From Acetomicrobium flavidum (GTDB lineage: Bacteria > Synergistota > Synergistia > Synergistales > Acetomicrobiaceae): a stretch of 64,000 nt of DNA. Each line of letters opens with the position of its first letter. The first letter of the stretch is position 1. The position numbers were made by a program, and so were the translations under genes. Positions 8,854-19,374 of the stretch are shown piece after piece. The stretch covers positions 1,240,001 to 1,304,000 of the forward strand of contig NZ_FSQZ01000001.1 in NCBI RefSeq assembly GCF_900129645.1, given 5' to 3'. The notes beneath the pieces were generated by a model that was not told the origin of the DNA, did not search any database, and was given only the letters and a program-made list of their open reading frames with translations.

Positions 8854-10632
8854 TTGGAAAAACAGGGCGTAATTACCTTAATAAACGGTCCTGTGGTTAC
8901 GGCCAGGGGCATGCGAGAGTTCGCCATGCACGAGATGGTTTACGTCGGCGACTTGCGATTGATGGGCGAGATCATACGCATAGATGAAGACGAAGCGACC
9001 ATACAGGTTTACGAGGATACTCAGGGACTTAAGGTGGCTGAACCGGTATTTGGCAGGGGAGAACCGCTTTCCATCGCCTTGGGGCCGGGATTGCTCGGCA
9101 ATATCTTTGATGGAGTGGGAAGGCCACTGGGAGCCGTTTATGAAAAGGGCGGCATTTTTATCCCCAGGGGGATAAAGGTGCCCCAAATAGATCCGGATAA
9201 ATTATGGGAGTTGGAACCTGCCGTCAAGATAGGAGATGTAGCAACGCCGGGTACGGTCGTGGCTACCGTTAAGGAAACGCCTTTGGTCGTCCACAAGATC
9301 ATGGTACCGCCTGCCGTCGAGGGGGAATTTACCTTTGTGTTGCCCAAGGGCACCTATAAGGCCGATGTTGTCGTGGCCAAGGTCAGGGATAACCGAGGTC
9401 AGGAGATCGAGATCACAATGGTTCAGCGTTGGCCCGTCAGGGTCCCACGGCCCTGCAGGGAGCACTTGACGCCTAAGGAGCCTTTGATAACCGGACAGCG
9501 CGTCATAGACGGATTTTTCCCGATCGCAAAGGGCGGCGTTGCCGCGATTCCCGGAGGCTTTGGCACGGGAAAGACCGTTACCCAGCACCAATTGGCCAAG
9601 TGGAGCGAGGCTACGGTCGTGGTGTACATAGGTTGCGGAGAACGGGGCAACGAGATGACCGAAGTCCTGGAGGAATTTCCGGAGCTGGAGGACCCTCGCT
9701 CGGGCAGGCCATTGATGGAGAGGACCATCTTGGTGGCAAATACGTCCAACATGCCTGTGGCAGCCAGGGAAGCGTCGATCTACACGGGAATTACCTTGGC
9801 TGAATATTACAGGGACATGGGCTATGACGTCGCAGTCATGGCCGATTCTACTTCCAGATGGGCAGAAGCCCTGAGGGAGATCTCCGGAAGGATGGAAGAA
9901 ATACCGGCAGAGGAGGGGTTTCCGGCCTATTTACCCAGCCGACTTGCCGAATTTTATGAGCGTGCCGGTAGGGTCGTGACATTGAACGGTGACATGGGAA
10001 GCGTAACTATAATTGGTGCCGTATCGCCTCCTGGAGGCGACTTCACTGAGCCCGTTACCAGGCACACGAAGAGATTCGTAAGATGCTTCTGGGCATTGGA
10101 TAAGAGTTTGGCAAACGCCAGGCATTTCCCAGCGATCAACTGGGTGGATTCCTATAGCGAATACGTAGGCGAAGTCGAGGATTGGTTTTCGTTGAACGTG
10201 GATTCCGGTTGGGGCGCGCTTCGAAACAGGGCAAAGGAGCTGTTGGCAGAGGACGAAAGGATCCAGCAGGTGGTGCGCCTCGTGGGAGAAGACGTCCTGC
10301 CGGACGGCGAAAGGCTCATAACCTTTACGGCCTATTTGATAAAAAACGGCTACCTGCAGCAGGGCGCCTTTGGTCCTGATTCCTATTCACCGCCCTCCAA
10401 GGGCTTTGCCATCCTTTCCTTGATCATGTACTTCTACGATAAGGCCTTGGCTTTGGTGAGGCAGGGAGTTCCCTTCTCGCTATTGCGAAGCGGAGATGTG
10501 GTCACCAACCTCGTGCACCTCAAGGAACTGTCTGCGGAGGAGCTGGAAGTTCAGTTGCCCAAGATACGACAGGACCTGGATACATTTTTGGAAAAGACCG
10601 GCAGCGAACGTCTTGCAGCGAGGGGAAGGTGA
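8854..10632 (+). CDS. atpA: V/A-type ATPase catalytic subunit A
   Basis: 592 residues, the expected length. It hydrolyses or makes ATP at the A/B interfaces. The P-loop GGFGTGKT is at residues 234-241, and the arginine/Glu-finger region follows with GCGERGNEM. The non-homologous bulge domain specific to A subunits lies between about 110 and 190. Start TTG 8854 is preceded by GGGGAGGA with good spacing, so the non-ATG start looks genuine. The C-terminal residues overlap the start region of subunit B. Confidence 0.96.
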   Translation: MEKQGVITLINGPVVTARGMREFAMHEMVYVGDLRLMGEIIRIDEDEATIQVYEDTQGLKVAEPVFGRGEPLSIALGPGLLGNIFDGVGRPLGAVYEKGGIFIPRGIKVPQIDPDKLWELEPAVKIGDVATPGTVVATVKETPLVVHKIMVPPAVEGEFTFVLPKGTYKADVVVAKVRDNRGQEIEITMVQRWPVRVPRPCREHLTPKEPLITGQRVIDGFFPIAKGGVAAIPGGFGTGKTVTQHQLAKWSEATVVVYIGCGERGNEMTEVLEEFPELEDPRSGRPLMERTILVANTSNMPVAAREASIYTGITLAEYYRDMGYDVAVMADSTSRWAEALREISGRMEEIPAEEGFPAYLPSRLAEFYERAGRVVTLNGDMGSVTIIGAVSPPGGDFTEPVTRHTKRFVRCFWALDKSLANARHFPAINWVDSYSEYVGEVEDWFSLNVDSGWGALRNRAKELLAEDERIQQVVRLVGEDVLPDGERLITFTAYLIKNGYLQQGAFGPDSYSPPSKGFAILSLIMYFYDKALALVRQGVPFSLLRSGDVVTNLVHLKELSAEELEVQLPKIRQDLDTFLEKTGSERLAARGR

Positions 10633-10637
10633 TACAG

Positions 10638-12008
10638 ATGCCCTTTATAGATCATATAGGAGTGGACCAAATATACGGGCCATTTGTCCTGCTAAAAGGG
10701 GCGACAGACGTGGGCTTCGGGGAGCTGGCCCAAATCAGGATGGGAAACGGCAGCTTTAGGTTGGGCCAGGTCGTCTTGACCAGCGAAGATGCGACCCTCG
10801 TGCAGGTCTTCAGCGGCACTTCTGACCTTGTGCCAGAAAGCACGGCCGTGCGCTTCTTGGGGATGCCGCTTGAGATGAAGCTGTCTCCCTCTATCATCGG
10901 GAGGGTTTTTTCGGGACTTGGGGAGCCCAGGGACGGTTGCGGGCCCGTTTATTCTTCCCTTAGCAGAGATGTGAACGGCTCTCCCCTAAACCCCATGGCA
11001 AGGATATATCCCAGAAACTTCATCCAGACGGGCATATCGGCCATAGACGTATTGGCCACCTTGATCAGAGGCCAAAAGCTTCCCATCTTTTCCGGAAACG
11101 GGTTGCCGCACAACAGGCTTGCCGTGCAGATTGCAAACCAGTCCCAACTGGTGGGCGAGGAGAATTTCGCCGTCGTCTTTGCGGGAATAGGGGTGAAACG
11201 AGACGATGCCGCCTACTTCATGGAGGAGCTCTTCGAGAAGGGCCGCGCCAAAAACATGGTGGTCTTCTTGAACTTGGCCGACGACCCCGTCATAGAGCGA
11301 ATAGCCACGCCGCGCTTTGCCCTGACAGTGGGAGAGTATCTGGCCTTTGAGCTCAATATGCACGTATTGGTGATAATGACCGACATCACGAATTACTGTG
11401 AGGCCTTAAGGGAGGTAGGCGTCGCCAAAGGCGAGGTGCCAAGCCGTAAGGGCTATCCTGGCTACATGTATAGCGACCTGGCATCGCTCTATGAAAGGGC
11501 CGGAGTCCTGCGTGGGATCCAGGGAAGCCTGACACAAATTCCGATCCTCACGATGCCCAACGACGACATCACGCACCCCATACCGGACCTCACGGGCTTC
11601 ATAACGGAAGGTCAGATAGTTTTGTCGAGGGAGCTCGATTCCAGGGGCATATATCCGCCAATAGACGTCTTAGCCAGCCTTTCGCGGCTCATGAAGGACG
11701 GCATAGGAAAGGGCTACACCAGGGAAGATCACCCCAACCTTGCAAGCCAGCTGTATGCTTCCTACAGCAGGGTCCAAGACGTCAGGGCCTTGGCAAGCGT
11801 CATCGGGGAAGATGAGCTTAGCCAAATAGACATCTCCTACATGGACTTTGGGAAGTCCTTCGAGAATACCTTTATAAAACAAAGCTACGATGAGGACAGG
11901 GATATAGGCGAATCTCTGGATATAGGATGGAAGCTGCTCAAGATGCTTCCTCGAAGCGAGCTGACGAGGGTAACCGTAAAGGAAGTCGAGGAAAGATTGT
12001 CGCGGTAA
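10638..12008 (+). CDS. atpB: V/A-type ATPase regulatory subunit B
   Basis: 456 residues from ATG 10638, preferred because GGGAAGG at 10623-10629 is spaced eight bases upstream; GTG 10629 (overlapping the A stop as GTGA) is the alternative. The nucleotide-binding fold is intact, but the P-loop position reads [11 protein letters not shown], the non-catalytic form typical of B subunits. The family segment [11 protein letters not shown] and the C-terminal helical domain are present. It is the last gene of the operon; a weak hairpin (TAAGGG/CCCTTA) follows directly. Confidence 0.96.
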   Translation: MPFIDHIGVDQIYGPFVLLKGATDVGFGELAQIRMGNGSFRLGQVVLTSEDATLVQVFSGTSDLVPESTAVRFLGMPLEMKLSPSIIGRVFSGLGEPRDGCGPVYSSLSRDVNGSPLNPMARIYPRNFIQTGISAIDVLATLIRGQKLPIFSGNGLPHNRLAVQIANQSQLVGEENFAVVFAGIGVKRDDAAYFMEELFEKGRAKNMVVFLNLADDPVIERIATPRFALTVGEYLAFELNMHVLVIMTDITNYCEALREVGVAKGEVPSRKGYPGYMYSDLASLYERAGVLRGIQGSLTQIPILTMPNDDITHPIPDLTGFITEGQIVLSRELDSRGIYPPIDVLASLSRLMKDGIGKGYTREDHPNLASQLYASYSRVQDVRALASVIGEDELSQIDISYMDFGKSFENTFIKQSYDEDRDIGESLDIGWKLLKMLPRSELTRVTVKEVEERLSR

Positions 12009-12074
12009 GGGTTTGCCATCCCTTATTATATGCCCGTTGTTGGTGCCGTAAGGCGAGGAATCTCTGTGTAGTCG

Positions 12075-12103
12075 TTAAAAATGTGATTTTGCTTTGTTAT
12101 AAT
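12075..12103 (+). promoter_or_regulatory. Candidate promoter of the gcv operon
   Basis: TATAAT at 12098-12103 with TTAAAA at 12075-12080, 17 bases apart. It lies 70 bases before gcvT in the only sizeable gap of this strand between the ATPase and gcv operons. The -10 matches consensus fully; the -35 matches four of six. No glycine-riboswitch-like aptamer pair is recognisable in the short leader. Confidence 0.5.
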
Positions 12104-12174
12104 AATTAAGAGATCTTCAAATGATGCAGGAACTGGGGAAGGCCAAATATGGAGGGTAGGAGGGGAACGGAAAA

Positions 12175-13272
12175 ATGAGAAAGACGCCTCTTTATGATAA
12201 GCATGTCGCACTGGGCGGTCGAATCGTCGATTTCTCCGGCTGGGCTCTTCCGGTGCAGTACAGCGGAATAGTCGAGGAACATCTGGCCACCAGAAACGCC
12301 GCCGGCCTATTTGATGTATCCCACATGGGCGAAATAACGGTCGAGGGCAAAGATGCCTTGAAGTTCATCGATTACCTGGTTACCAACGATGTGACTAAGT
12401 TAGTGCCACAGAAGGTCATGTATTCCCCCATGTGCTACGAACATGGGGGAGCAGTAGACGACTTGCTGATATACATGCACGACGAAAGCCACTTTCTATT
12501 GGTGGTGAACGCAGCCAACAAGGACAAGGATTATCAGTGGATCTTGGACAAATCGAAGAAGTTCGACGTAAAGGTCGAAGACGTATCGGACAGCTACGCT
12601 CAAATTGCCCTGCAGGGGCCCAAGGCAGAAGCCATTTTACAAAAGCTGACGGATGTTCCTTTGAGCGACATGAAGTTTTACACCTTTAAGGATAACGCCT
12701 CAGTCGGTGGCGCAAGGCTTTTGCTTTCGCGAACCGGGTACACGGGCGAGGACGGATTTGAGCTTTATCTCTCTCCAGCCGATGCCTGCAGCATTTGGGA
12801 CAAGTTGCTTGAGGCGGGCAAGGACGAAGGCCTGCTTCCGGCGGGACTTGGCGCCAGGGATACGTTGCGCTTTGAGGCCTGCCTGCCGCTTTACGGGCAG
12901 GAGTTGTCCGAGGAGATAACGCCGCTTGAAGCCGGGCTGGGCTTTTTCGTCAAATTGACAAAGGAGGATTTCATAGGGAAGGCCAAGCTGCTTGAGCAGA
13001 AGGAAAAGGGCTTGAAGCGCAAGATTGCAGGCCTTGAGATGGTCGAAAAGGGAGTACCAAGGCATGGTTACGAGGTGAGATTGCAGGGTAAAAGGATAGG
13101 CACCATCACTTCCGGATCGTTTGCTCCTTACCTCGAAAAATATCTGGCCTTGGCCTTACTTGACATGGGCTATACGGAGATCGGCCAAGAGGTTTATGTG
13201 GATATAAGGGGAAAGGAAAAGCTTGCCAAAGTAGTGGAAACTCCTTTCTATAAGAGACGCTACAAACGCTAG
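12175..13272 (+). CDS. gcvT: Aminomethyltransferase, glycine cleavage T protein
   Basis: 365 residues. It transfers the aminomethyl group from lipoylated GcvH to tetrahydrofolate, releasing ammonia and giving methylene-THF. The N-terminal segment TPLYDKHVALGGRIVDFSGW, the VDDLLIYMHD strand with the folate-site Asp, and the later RTGYTGEDGFELY and GLGARDTLRFEA motifs are all present. Start ATG 12175 with an extended GGAGGG..GGAGGGG purine tract upstream. First gene of gcvT-gcvH-gcvPA-gcvPB. Confidence 0.97.
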   Translation: MRKTPLYDKHVALGGRIVDFSGWALPVQYSGIVEEHLATRNAAGLFDVSHMGEITVEGKDALKFIDYLVTNDVTKLVPQKVMYSPMCYEHGGAVDDLLIYMHDESHFLLVVNAANKDKDYQWILDKSKKFDVKVEDVSDSYAQIALQGPKAEAILQKLTDVPLSDMKFYTFKDNASVGGARLLLSRTGYTGEDGFELYLSPADACSIWDKLLEAGKDEGLLPAGLGARDTLRFEACLPLYGQELSEEITPLEAGLGFFVKLTKEDFIGKAKLLEQKEKGLKRKIAGLEMVEKGVPRHGYEVRLQGKRIGTITSGSFAPYLEKYLALALLDMGYTEIGQEVYVDIRGKEKLAKVVETPFYKRRYKR

Positions 13273-13301
13273 CAAAATTTAAACAGGAGGTGTCATGGGA
13301 A

Positions 13302-13697
13302 ATGAACATTCCGAAGGATCTGAAGTATACGAAGACGCACGAGTGGGTTAGGGTAGAGGGCAAAAACGCTTACGTCGGCATAACCGATTTCGCCCAAAGG
13401 CACTTGGGAGACATAGTTTACGTCGAGCTTCCCGAGGTCGGCTCGGATGTGGAAGTCGGAGACGCGCTGTGTTCCATCGAGTCAGTCAAGGCAGCCTCTG
13501 ACGTTTATTCGCCGGTCTCTGGCAAGGTGGTAGATGCCAACGAGTCCTTGGAAGAGGAACCGGGATTGCTCAACCAGGACCCCTACAAAAACTGGATCGC
13601 CTTAATCGAAATGGCCAACCCCGAGGAGGTGGACGCACTTCTTGACGCCGAAAGCTACGCCAAGCATTGCGAGCAAGAGAAGGAGGCGATGGCCTAA
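13302..13697 (+). CDS. gcvH: Glycine cleavage system H protein
   Basis: 131 residues from ATG 13302, which has the near-perfect SD AGGAGGTG (13285-13292) nine bases upstream; the in-frame GTG at 13290 lies inside that SD and is rejected. The lipoyl-carrying lysine is Lys63 in ESVKAASD. The flanking segments THEWV, YVELPEVG and NQDPYKNWI are family hallmarks. It shuttles the methylamine intermediate among P, T and L proteins. The stop codon TAA shares its last base with the ATG of gcvPA. Confidence 0.97.
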   Translation: MNIPKDLKYTKTHEWVRVEGKNAYVGITDFAQRHLGDIVYVELPEVGSDVEVGDALCSIESVKAASDVYSPVSGKVVDANESLEEEPGLLNQDPYKNWIALIEMANPEEVDALLDAESYAKHCEQEKEAMA

Positions 13698-15040
13698 TGT
13701 GGAATTACATTCCCCATACGCCGGAAGATAAACAAAAGATGCTCGAGGCATTGGGCGTCAAGTCCGTTGACGAGCTCTTTGAAGATATACCCAAGGAAGT
13801 ACGGATGAAGGGCATCTACGACATTCCCGGCCCCATGTCAGAAGATGAGCTGGTAAAGCACATGGAGGGTTTGGCCGGCAAGAATTTGAACCTCGACAGC
13901 TGCGCCTGTTTTTTGGGAGCGGGCGTCTACGATCACTTCGTTCCGTCAGTGGTCGATGCCGTAGCGTCAAGGGGAGAGTTCTACACGGCCTACACCCCCT
14001 ACCAGCCCGAGATTAGCCAAGGAACCTTGCAGGCCATCTTCGAATATCAATCCATGATATGCGAGCTCACGGGCATGTACGTCACAAACGCCTCCATGTA
14101 CGACGGAGCTTCGGCATTTGCAGAGTCGGCCTTCATGGCCTGCACTGCCACCAAGAGAGAAAAGGTGCTTTGCTCTAAGGCGGTGAATCCGGAATACAGG
14201 GCGGTGCTAAGGACTTACACCCGCTTTAGGGGCGTCCAAGTAGAAGAGTTCGGCTACGAAGACGGACAGGTAGACATTAAGGACCTCGAAGGCAAATTGG
14301 GCGACGAAATAGCTGCCGTCATGATACAAAGCCCCAACTTCTTTGGAGTAATCGAGGACATAGCCCGCATAGCCGAGGCAGCCCACTCCAAAGGTGCCAT
14401 GATGATCGTGAGCGCAGACCCCATTTCCCTTGCCATGCTTGAGGCTCCTGGCCATTTAGGTGCCGACATCGTCACCGGCGAAGGCCAGGCCCTGGGCAAC
14501 CAGCCGTCCTTTGGAGGGCCCCATTTCGGCTTTTTGGCTGCGACGGAAAAGCTGCTTCGCAGGATGCCGGGAAGAATCGTCGGGCAGACCGTGGACACCC
14601 AGGGTCGCCGCGGCTTCGTTTTGACCTTGCAGGCGAGGGAACAGCACATACGCCGCGAGAAGGCGACTTCTAACATATGCACCAACCAGAGCCTGTGTGC
14701 CCTCATGGGCGCCGTCTACATGGTGGCGATGGGCAAAGAGGGCCTGAAGGAAGTGGCAAGCCTTTGCTACAATAAAGCCCACTACACCATGGAAGGGCTT
14801 GTCAAGCGCGGGTTTAAGCGAGCCTTTAGCGCGCCGTTTTTTAAGGAATTCGTCGTCCTTTCGCCTAAGCCCGTGAAGGAGCTTAACGACGCGCTCCTAA
14901 AGCAGGGGTTCATCGGAGGTTACGACCTGTCGTGTCATTACCCGGAGATCGGTCAAGGATGGCTTATCGCGGTTACGGAGCGCAGGACGAAGGAAGAGAT
15001 AGACAGGTTTGTGGATATCGCAGGGGGTGAAGCGCTATGA
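13697..15040 (+). CDS. gcvPA: Glycine dehydrogenase (decarboxylating) subunit 1
   Basis: 447 residues from ATG 13697, the start set by the one-base overlap with gcvH. It is the N-terminal half of the split P protein, which with GcvPB decarboxylates glycine. Characteristic segments are [28 protein letters not shown] and the [15 protein letters not shown]-type region. It lacks the PLP lysine, as expected for this half. It overlaps gcvPB by four bases (ATGA), fitting an obligate heteromer. Confidence 0.96.
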   Translation: MWNYIPHTPEDKQKMLEALGVKSVDELFEDIPKEVRMKGIYDIPGPMSEDELVKHMEGLAGKNLNLDSCACFLGAGVYDHFVPSVVDAVASRGEFYTAYTPYQPEISQGTLQAIFEYQSMICELTGMYVTNASMYDGASAFAESAFMACTATKREKVLCSKAVNPEYRAVLRTYTRFRGVQVEEFGYEDGQVDIKDLEGKLGDEIAAVMIQSPNFFGVIEDIARIAEAAHSKGAMMIVSADPISLAMLEAPGHLGADIVTGEGQALGNQPSFGGPHFGFLAATEKLLRRMPGRIVGQTVDTQGRRGFVLTLQAREQHIRREKATSNICTNQSLCALMGAVYMVAMGKEGLKEVASLCYNKAHYTMEGLVKRGFKRAFSAPFFKEFVVLSPKPVKELNDALLKQGFIGGYDLSCHYPEIGQGWLIAVTERRTKEEIDRFVDIAGGEAL

Positions 15041-16494
15041 AAAAGCCCGTAGAGCTCATATTCGAACTCTCCAAAGCAGGCAGAAAGGCCTACTCTCTTC
15101 CCGCTTGCGATGTGCCTGAAGCCGACGAAAAGATCCCGGAAAAGTTTGCGAGGAAGGTCGACGCGAGGTTGCCCGAAGTATTTGAGGTAGACGTGGTTCG
15201 ACATTTCACCAGGCTGTCTCAGCTCAACTACGCCGTCGACTTAGGCTTTTACCCGCTCGGGTCGTGTACGATGAAGTATAACCCGAAGGTGAACGAATCC
15301 GTCTCGCGCCTGCCGGGTTTCCTCAAGCTACATCCTTATCAGCCTGAAGAAAGCGTCCAGGGGGCCCTGAAGCTCATCTACGACCTGGAAGGGATGTTGT
15401 GCGAGATCACCGGAATGGATAGGGCCACGCTGCAGCCCGCCGCCGGTGCGCACGGCGAGATGACGGGCTTGATGATCATAAAGGCTGCCCTCGAGCACAG
15501 AGGCGAGGGCAAGAGAAACAAGATCATAATACCTGATTCCGCCCACGGCACGAACCCGGCTTCAGCCAGCATGGTCGGCTTCGAGGTGCTGGAAGTCAAG
15601 TCCGACGAGCGCGGCAACGTCGACGTGGAGGACTTGAAGAAGCTCATGAGCGACGAAGTAGCCGGCATCATGTTGACGAACCCCAACACCCTGGGGTTGT
15701 TCGAGGAAAGGATAACGGAGATCGCAAGGATAATACATGACGCAGGCGGGCTTTTGTACTACGATGGCGCCAACCTCAACGCAAATCTGGGCAAGGCGCG
15801 TCCGGGCGACATGGGATTTGACGTGGTGCACTTGAACCTCCATAAGACCTTCAGCACCCCTCACGGAGGCGGAGGCCCGGGGTCTGGCCCCATCGCCGTC
15901 AAGAAAGAGCTTGTACCCTTCCTGCCCGTCCCCGTGGTAGAACGGGATGGCGATCGCTACTACCTGGATTACGATAGGCCACTTTCCATAGGAAAGGTGA
16001 GGTCCTTCTACGGAAACTTCAACGTGATGGTAAAGGCCTACGCCTACATACTGACCATGGGTCCCGAGGGCTTGAAAGAAGCGGCAGAATGCGCCGTGCT
16101 TAACGCCAATTACCTAATGAAACGCCTTCGCGATTACTTCGACTTACCCTTCGATCGCTGGTGCAAGCATGAGTTCGTCATCTCCGGCAATAAACAGAAG
16201 AAGGCCACAGGCGTCACTACGCTTGACATGGTCAAGAGGCTGATAGATTACGGCTTCCATCCGCCTACTGTGTACTTCCCGCTCATCGTCCCCGAGGCGA
16301 TGATGGTGGAACCCACGGAGACGGAAAGCCTTGAGACACTGGATGCCTTCGCGGAGTGCATGATCAAGATAGCGAAGGAAGCAGAAGAAGCTCCTGAGGT
16401 CGTAAAGGATTCGCCGAAGACCACGCCCATCAGCCGCCTGGACGAGGTCACGGCGGCAAAGAGGCCCATCGTAAAGTGGGATTTCGATAAGTAA
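15037..16494 (+). CDS. gcvPB: Glycine dehydrogenase (decarboxylating) subunit 2
   Basis: 485 residues. The PLP-binding lysine is Lys270 in [17 protein letters not shown]. Other marks are [14 protein letters not shown] near residue 70 and the AGAHGEMTG segment. It pairs with GcvPA to form the active P protein. It ends 16 bases before a 14-bp perfect terminator hairpin, so the operon appears to close here and lpd is expressed separately or by read-through. Confidence 0.97.
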   Translation: MKKPVELIFELSKAGRKAYSLPACDVPEADEKIPEKFARKVDARLPEVFEVDVVRHFTRLSQLNYAVDLGFYPLGSCTMKYNPKVNESVSRLPGFLKLHPYQPEESVQGALKLIYDLEGMLCEITGMDRATLQPAAGAHGEMTGLMIIKAALEHRGEGKRNKIIIPDSAHGTNPASASMVGFEVLEVKSDERGNVDVEDLKKLMSDEVAGIMLTNPNTLGLFEERITEIARIIHDAGGLLYYDGANLNANLGKARPGDMGFDVVHLNLHKTFSTPHGGGGPGSGPIAVKKELVPFLPVPVVERDGDRYYLDYDRPLSIGKVRSFYGNFNVMVKAYAYILTMGPEGLKEAAECAVLNANYLMKRLRDYFDLPFDRWCKHEFVISGNKQKKATGVTTLDMVKRLIDYGFHPPTVYFPLIVPEAMMVEPTETESLETLDAFAECMIKIAKEAEEAPEVVKDSPKTTPISRLDEVTAAKRPIVKWDFDK

Positions 16495-16510
16495 TAATAC
16501 GTAACTATTT

Positions 16511-16560
16511 GCAAAGCGTTCGCCGTTTCTTGGTTTTACGGGCGAACGCTTTGCGTTTTT
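16511..16560 (+). terminator. Rho-independent terminator of the gcv operon
   Basis: A perfect 14-bp stem GCAAAGCGTTCGCC / GGCGAACGCTTTGC (16511-16524 with 16541-16554), a 16-base loop, and GTTTTT directly after. It lies 16 bases after the gcvPB stop and 28 before the lpd ATG. Confidence 0.92.
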
Positions 16561-16581
16561 AAATGAAAGGAGATTATCTCA

Positions 16582-17979
16582 ATGGCAGAAAACGATCTCA
16601 TCGTGATCGGAAGCGGCCCCGGGGGGTATGTGGCGGCCATCAGGGCCGCTCAGCTTGGAGCAAGGGTTACCGTCATCGAGGAAGACAAAGTTGGCGGTAC
16701 CTGTCTTAATTACGGCTGCATTCCCACGAAGGCATTGTATCAAAGCGCTGCCACCGCGCTTTTGGCGGCCAGAATGGAGGACTTTGGCGTAGTTGCGGGC
16801 AAGCCTGCAATAGACATGGCAAAGGTACATTCCTGGAAGCGCAGGGCTGTCGACAAGCTTACCGGCGGGGTCAGCCAACTGCTTAAAGGCTACAAGATAA
16901 ACGTCGTAAACGGCAGGGCAAGGCTTGCGGGCAATGGTAAGGTCATCGTGAAGCGCAATGACGGAGAGTCGCTTGAGCTTGAGTCCAAAAACGTCCTAAT
17001 AGCTACAGGTTCGAAGCAAGCCGTTCCTGAAGTTTGCGGTATAAACTTGAAGGGCGTCATGACCAGCAAGGAGTTATTGGGCTACGAGGGCCTCCCCGGC
17101 AGGCTTTTGGTATACGGCGGTGGTTACATAGCCATGGAATTTGCAAGCATTTACAATGCCCTGGGGTCTAAAGTTACGGTCATGGTAAGAAGCAAGGTGC
17201 TTCGCCTCATGGACGGCGAGATATCGAAGCGCTTGACGCTGCTTTTGAAGAAAAGGGGCATAACCTTCTACGAGGGAACCCTCCTCGATCGCATCGAGGA
17301 GGGCGAAAAGGGCTTGACGGTCCACGCCTTGAAAGGCGAGGAGGCCGTGACCTTAGATGCCGACCTTGTGCTCGTCGCCACGGGAAACGTCCCGAATACG
17401 GACGGCCTTGGCTTGGAAGAGGCAGGAGTCAAGACTGGGCCCAAGGGCATAGTCGTCGATGAGTTCTACAGGACCTCGGCTGAAGGGGTGTATGCCATAG
17501 GTGACGTAATTGGGCCGCCCTACCTCGCCCATGTGGCCTCGGAGGAGGGCAAGGCTGCCGTTGAGGCCATCTTTGGCAGGCCAGGCAAGGTCAACTACGG
17601 CGTTATACCGGCGGCAGTGTTTACCATCCCTGAAGTGGCCACAGCAGGAAAGACCGAGGAGGAGCTTCAAGGGGAAAAGGTTAGCTATAAGGTCAGCAAG
17701 TTTCTCTTTGGAGGTAACGGCAAGGCTGTCGCCATGGGCGAGGAGGAGGGCTTGGTCAAAGTGCTGGCTTATGACGATGGACATTTGGCCGGCGTTCACA
17801 TCGTTGGCCCTCACGCAAGCGATTTAATTCACGAGGCTGCCATTGCTATGCATGCCGGCGTTTCGGTGGAGGAGCTTATCTCCTGCATTCATGCCCACCC
17901 CACTTTGGCGGAGGTCTTTCACGAAGCGGTCATGGCATTAAACGAAGAGGCCATTCATCAGTTGCCCAAGAAGCGTTAA
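16582..17979 (+). CDS. lpdA: Dihydrolipoyl dehydrogenase (glycine cleavage L protein)
   Basis: 465 residues. It reoxidises the dihydrolipoyl group of GcvH with NAD+. FAD motif GSGPGGY at 10-16, redox disulphide Cys41-Cys46 in GGTCLNYGCIPTK, a central NAD motif VYGGGYIAMEFA, and the C-terminal HAHPTLAEVFHEAV dimer segment with the catalytic His. There are no 2-oxoacid dehydrogenase genes nearby, so the gcv operon is the obvious partner despite the terminator in between. RBS AAAGGAG is upstream of ATG 16582. Confidence 0.95.
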   Translation: MAENDLIVIGSGPGGYVAAIRAAQLGARVTVIEEDKVGGTCLNYGCIPTKALYQSAATALLAARMEDFGVVAGKPAIDMAKVHSWKRRAVDKLTGGVSQLLKGYKINVVNGRARLAGNGKVIVKRNDGESLELESKNVLIATGSKQAVPEVCGINLKGVMTSKELLGYEGLPGRLLVYGGGYIAMEFASIYNALGSKVTVMVRSKVLRLMDGEISKRLTLLLKKRGITFYEGTLLDRIEEGEKGLTVHALKGEEAVTLDADLVLVATGNVPNTDGLGLEEAGVKTGPKGIVVDEFYRTSAEGVYAIGDVIGPPYLAHVASEEGKAAVEAIFGRPGKVNYGVIPAAVFTIPEVATAGKTEEELQGEKVSYKVSKFLFGGNGKAVAMGEEEGLVKVLAYDDGHLAGVHIVGPHASDLIHEAAIAMHAGVSVEELISCIHAHPTLAEVFHEAVMALNEEAIHQLPKKR

Positions 17980-17983
17980 AGGG

Positions 17984-18025
17984 CAGTTAATCCCTCCTCA
18001 CATGAAGTCGAGGAGGGATTAACTG
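17984..18025. terminator. Intergenic hairpin between convergent genes
   Basis: A perfect 16-bp inverted repeat CAGTTAATCCCTCCTC / GAGGAGGGATTAACTG with a 10-base loop, placed between lpd (plus) and the zinc protein gene (minus). Neither side has a long T run (minus side continues CCCTTTAAC), so termination is inferred from position and stem strength. Confidence 0.65.
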
Positions 18026-18032
18026 TAAAGCG

Positions 18033-18401
18033 CTATCCGACCTCCACGGGATATGCGTTGTTGAAGGAGTCGTAAAAGATGGCCGTGATCTTGTCGTTTT
18101 CGCCTCGCCTCAGCGTTATGAAATGAGTGCAATTGGTCTTCACGTAATATTGATGTGCTCCCATGGTGGCGCAGGCCTCGATGTTCTCACTGCAAATAGG
18201 ACACGTAAATTTATAGCAAGCTTGGCCTACGTCGTCGAGCCTTACCGGGATTTCCTCCCCAAGATCGTTGTAGTAAATGACGAGCGACTGCTCAGGCACA
18301 AATCTGCCAAAGTGGGAACATTCGACTTTGAGCCCTTCCTCCTTTGAGGACATGGTCTCGGCTCCGCAAACCGGACATTTGATCTTCCAGTAGTGTCCCA
18401 T
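18033..18401 (-). CDS. Small duplicated zinc-ribbon-like protein, function unknown
   Basis: 122 residues from ATG 18401 (SD AGAGGTGAGG just upstream; GTG 18410 overlaps the SD). The protein has two similar halves. Each has a CxxC pair (CPVC, CPIC), then about 15-20 residues later a C-S/T-H-F motif (ECSHF, NCTHF), then a beta-rich stretch ending in IYY or IFY with acidic turns. The pattern suggests two metal-binding modules of CxxC...C.H type produced by internal duplication. No named family is recognised. It is monocistronic, next to the 16-bp hairpin; the nearest upstream gene on its strand is the EamA gene 45 bases away. Confidence 0.65.
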   Translation of the reverse strand: MGHYWKIKCPVCGAETMSSKEEGLKVECSHFGRFVPEQSLVIYYNDLGEEIPVRLDDVGQACYKFTCPICSENIEACATMGAHQYYVKTNCTHFITLRRGENDKITAIFYDSFNNAYPVEVG

Positions 18402-18445
18402 ATCCCTCACCTCTTTTGCACTCGAAGTTACATATAATATAACAT

Positions 18446-19360
18446 TTATCGATTATCCCTGCAATAAAATAAAGGCTCTAGCGACAGCAATATGACGGCA
18501 ATGCATATGAAGATGCCGCCAAAAATGGCGCTTTTTTCTGGCCTCTCGCCTAGCAATATAAAGGCCCACATCATGGACAGCGGGACCTCGCTCATGGATA
18601 TGACAGACGCTATGGAGCTGGACATGTACTTAAGGGCCCTTGAGACCATCCCGAAGGCCAGCGTTGAGGTGCAAAGCGCCATGTACAGAAGGCCAATGTA
18701 GGCCTTTAAGGGGGCTTTAAACAATGTCGATACCTCTCCTGAGCAGATCGCTGCGATCCAGCAAATTACGGAAGCCCACATGAAGTTTTGCAAATAGGCC
18801 TTAAAGGGCGACACTTTTCCCAATCCGAACCTGCCGTTGAGCAAGTACAGGGCATACCCCGCTCCGGCTGCAAGGGCACAGGCTATACCCATGAGGTCGA
18901 ATCTCAATCCCTCCCCAGGGTCCCAGACGGCGAAGCAGACTCCCGATAAAGATGTGATTAAGGCCAGAATTTGGACCACGGTGGGACGTTCCCGAGCTAT
19001 GATCCAGGCTCCTATCATGGCCCAAATTGGGGCAGTATAGTATAGGATCAAAGTTAAGCCGACGGATATCCTTAAGAAAGCCATGCTCAAGCCAAGATTT
19101 GAGCTGATCAGTCCCAGAGAGCTCAGCCAAAACAGGGGCTTGGTGATCTCCTCCCTGCGCGGAATTATAAGCTGGGCACGCGGCCTGGGGCAGATCGACA
19201 TGATTATGCAAGTGCTTACGGTGATGCGAAAAAGCGTGATCAAAAGGGGACCAACCCCGAAGCTGTTAATGAAACGAATGACGGGGCCGTTCGTTCCCCA
19301 TATGAGCGTTGCACCAAGGACCAAAAGTACTCCATGCATGGGGCTTGATGTGTTCTTCAT
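18446..19360 (-). CDS. DMT-superfamily (EamA) transporter
   Basis: 304 residues with about ten hydrophobic helices forming two EamA repeats (roughly 8-140 and 155-295); the first repeat ends with the typical ILYYTAPIWAMIGAW segment. Such proteins export amino acids or other metabolites; the substrate cannot be told. The ATG at 19360 is 14 bases after the exonuclease III stop and no clear SD is visible, so translation may be coupled to that gene. Confidence 0.85.
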   Translation of the reverse strand: MKNTSSPMHGVLLVLGATLIWGTNGPVIRFINSFGVGPLLITLFRITVSTCIIMSICPRPRAQLIIPRREEITKPLFWLSSLGLISSNLGLSMAFLRISVGLTLILYYTAPIWAMIGAWIIARERPTVVQILALITSLSGVCFAVWDPGEGLRFDLMGIACALAAGAGYALYLLNGRFGLGKVSPFKAYLQNFMWASVICWIAAICSGEVSTLFKAPLKAYIGLLYMALCTSTLAFGMVSRALKYMSSSIASVISMSEVPLSMMWAFILLGERPEKSAIFGGIFICIAVILLSLEPLFYCRDNR

Positions 19361-19374
19361 GGCATTAACGTGTT

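Noticed and set aside
12009-12174. Glycine riboswitch upstream of gcvT
   Set aside because: Glycine riboswitches often precede gcvT, but the 166-base leader shows no tandem aptamer-like conserved cores, and only about 70 bases lie downstream of the likely promoter.
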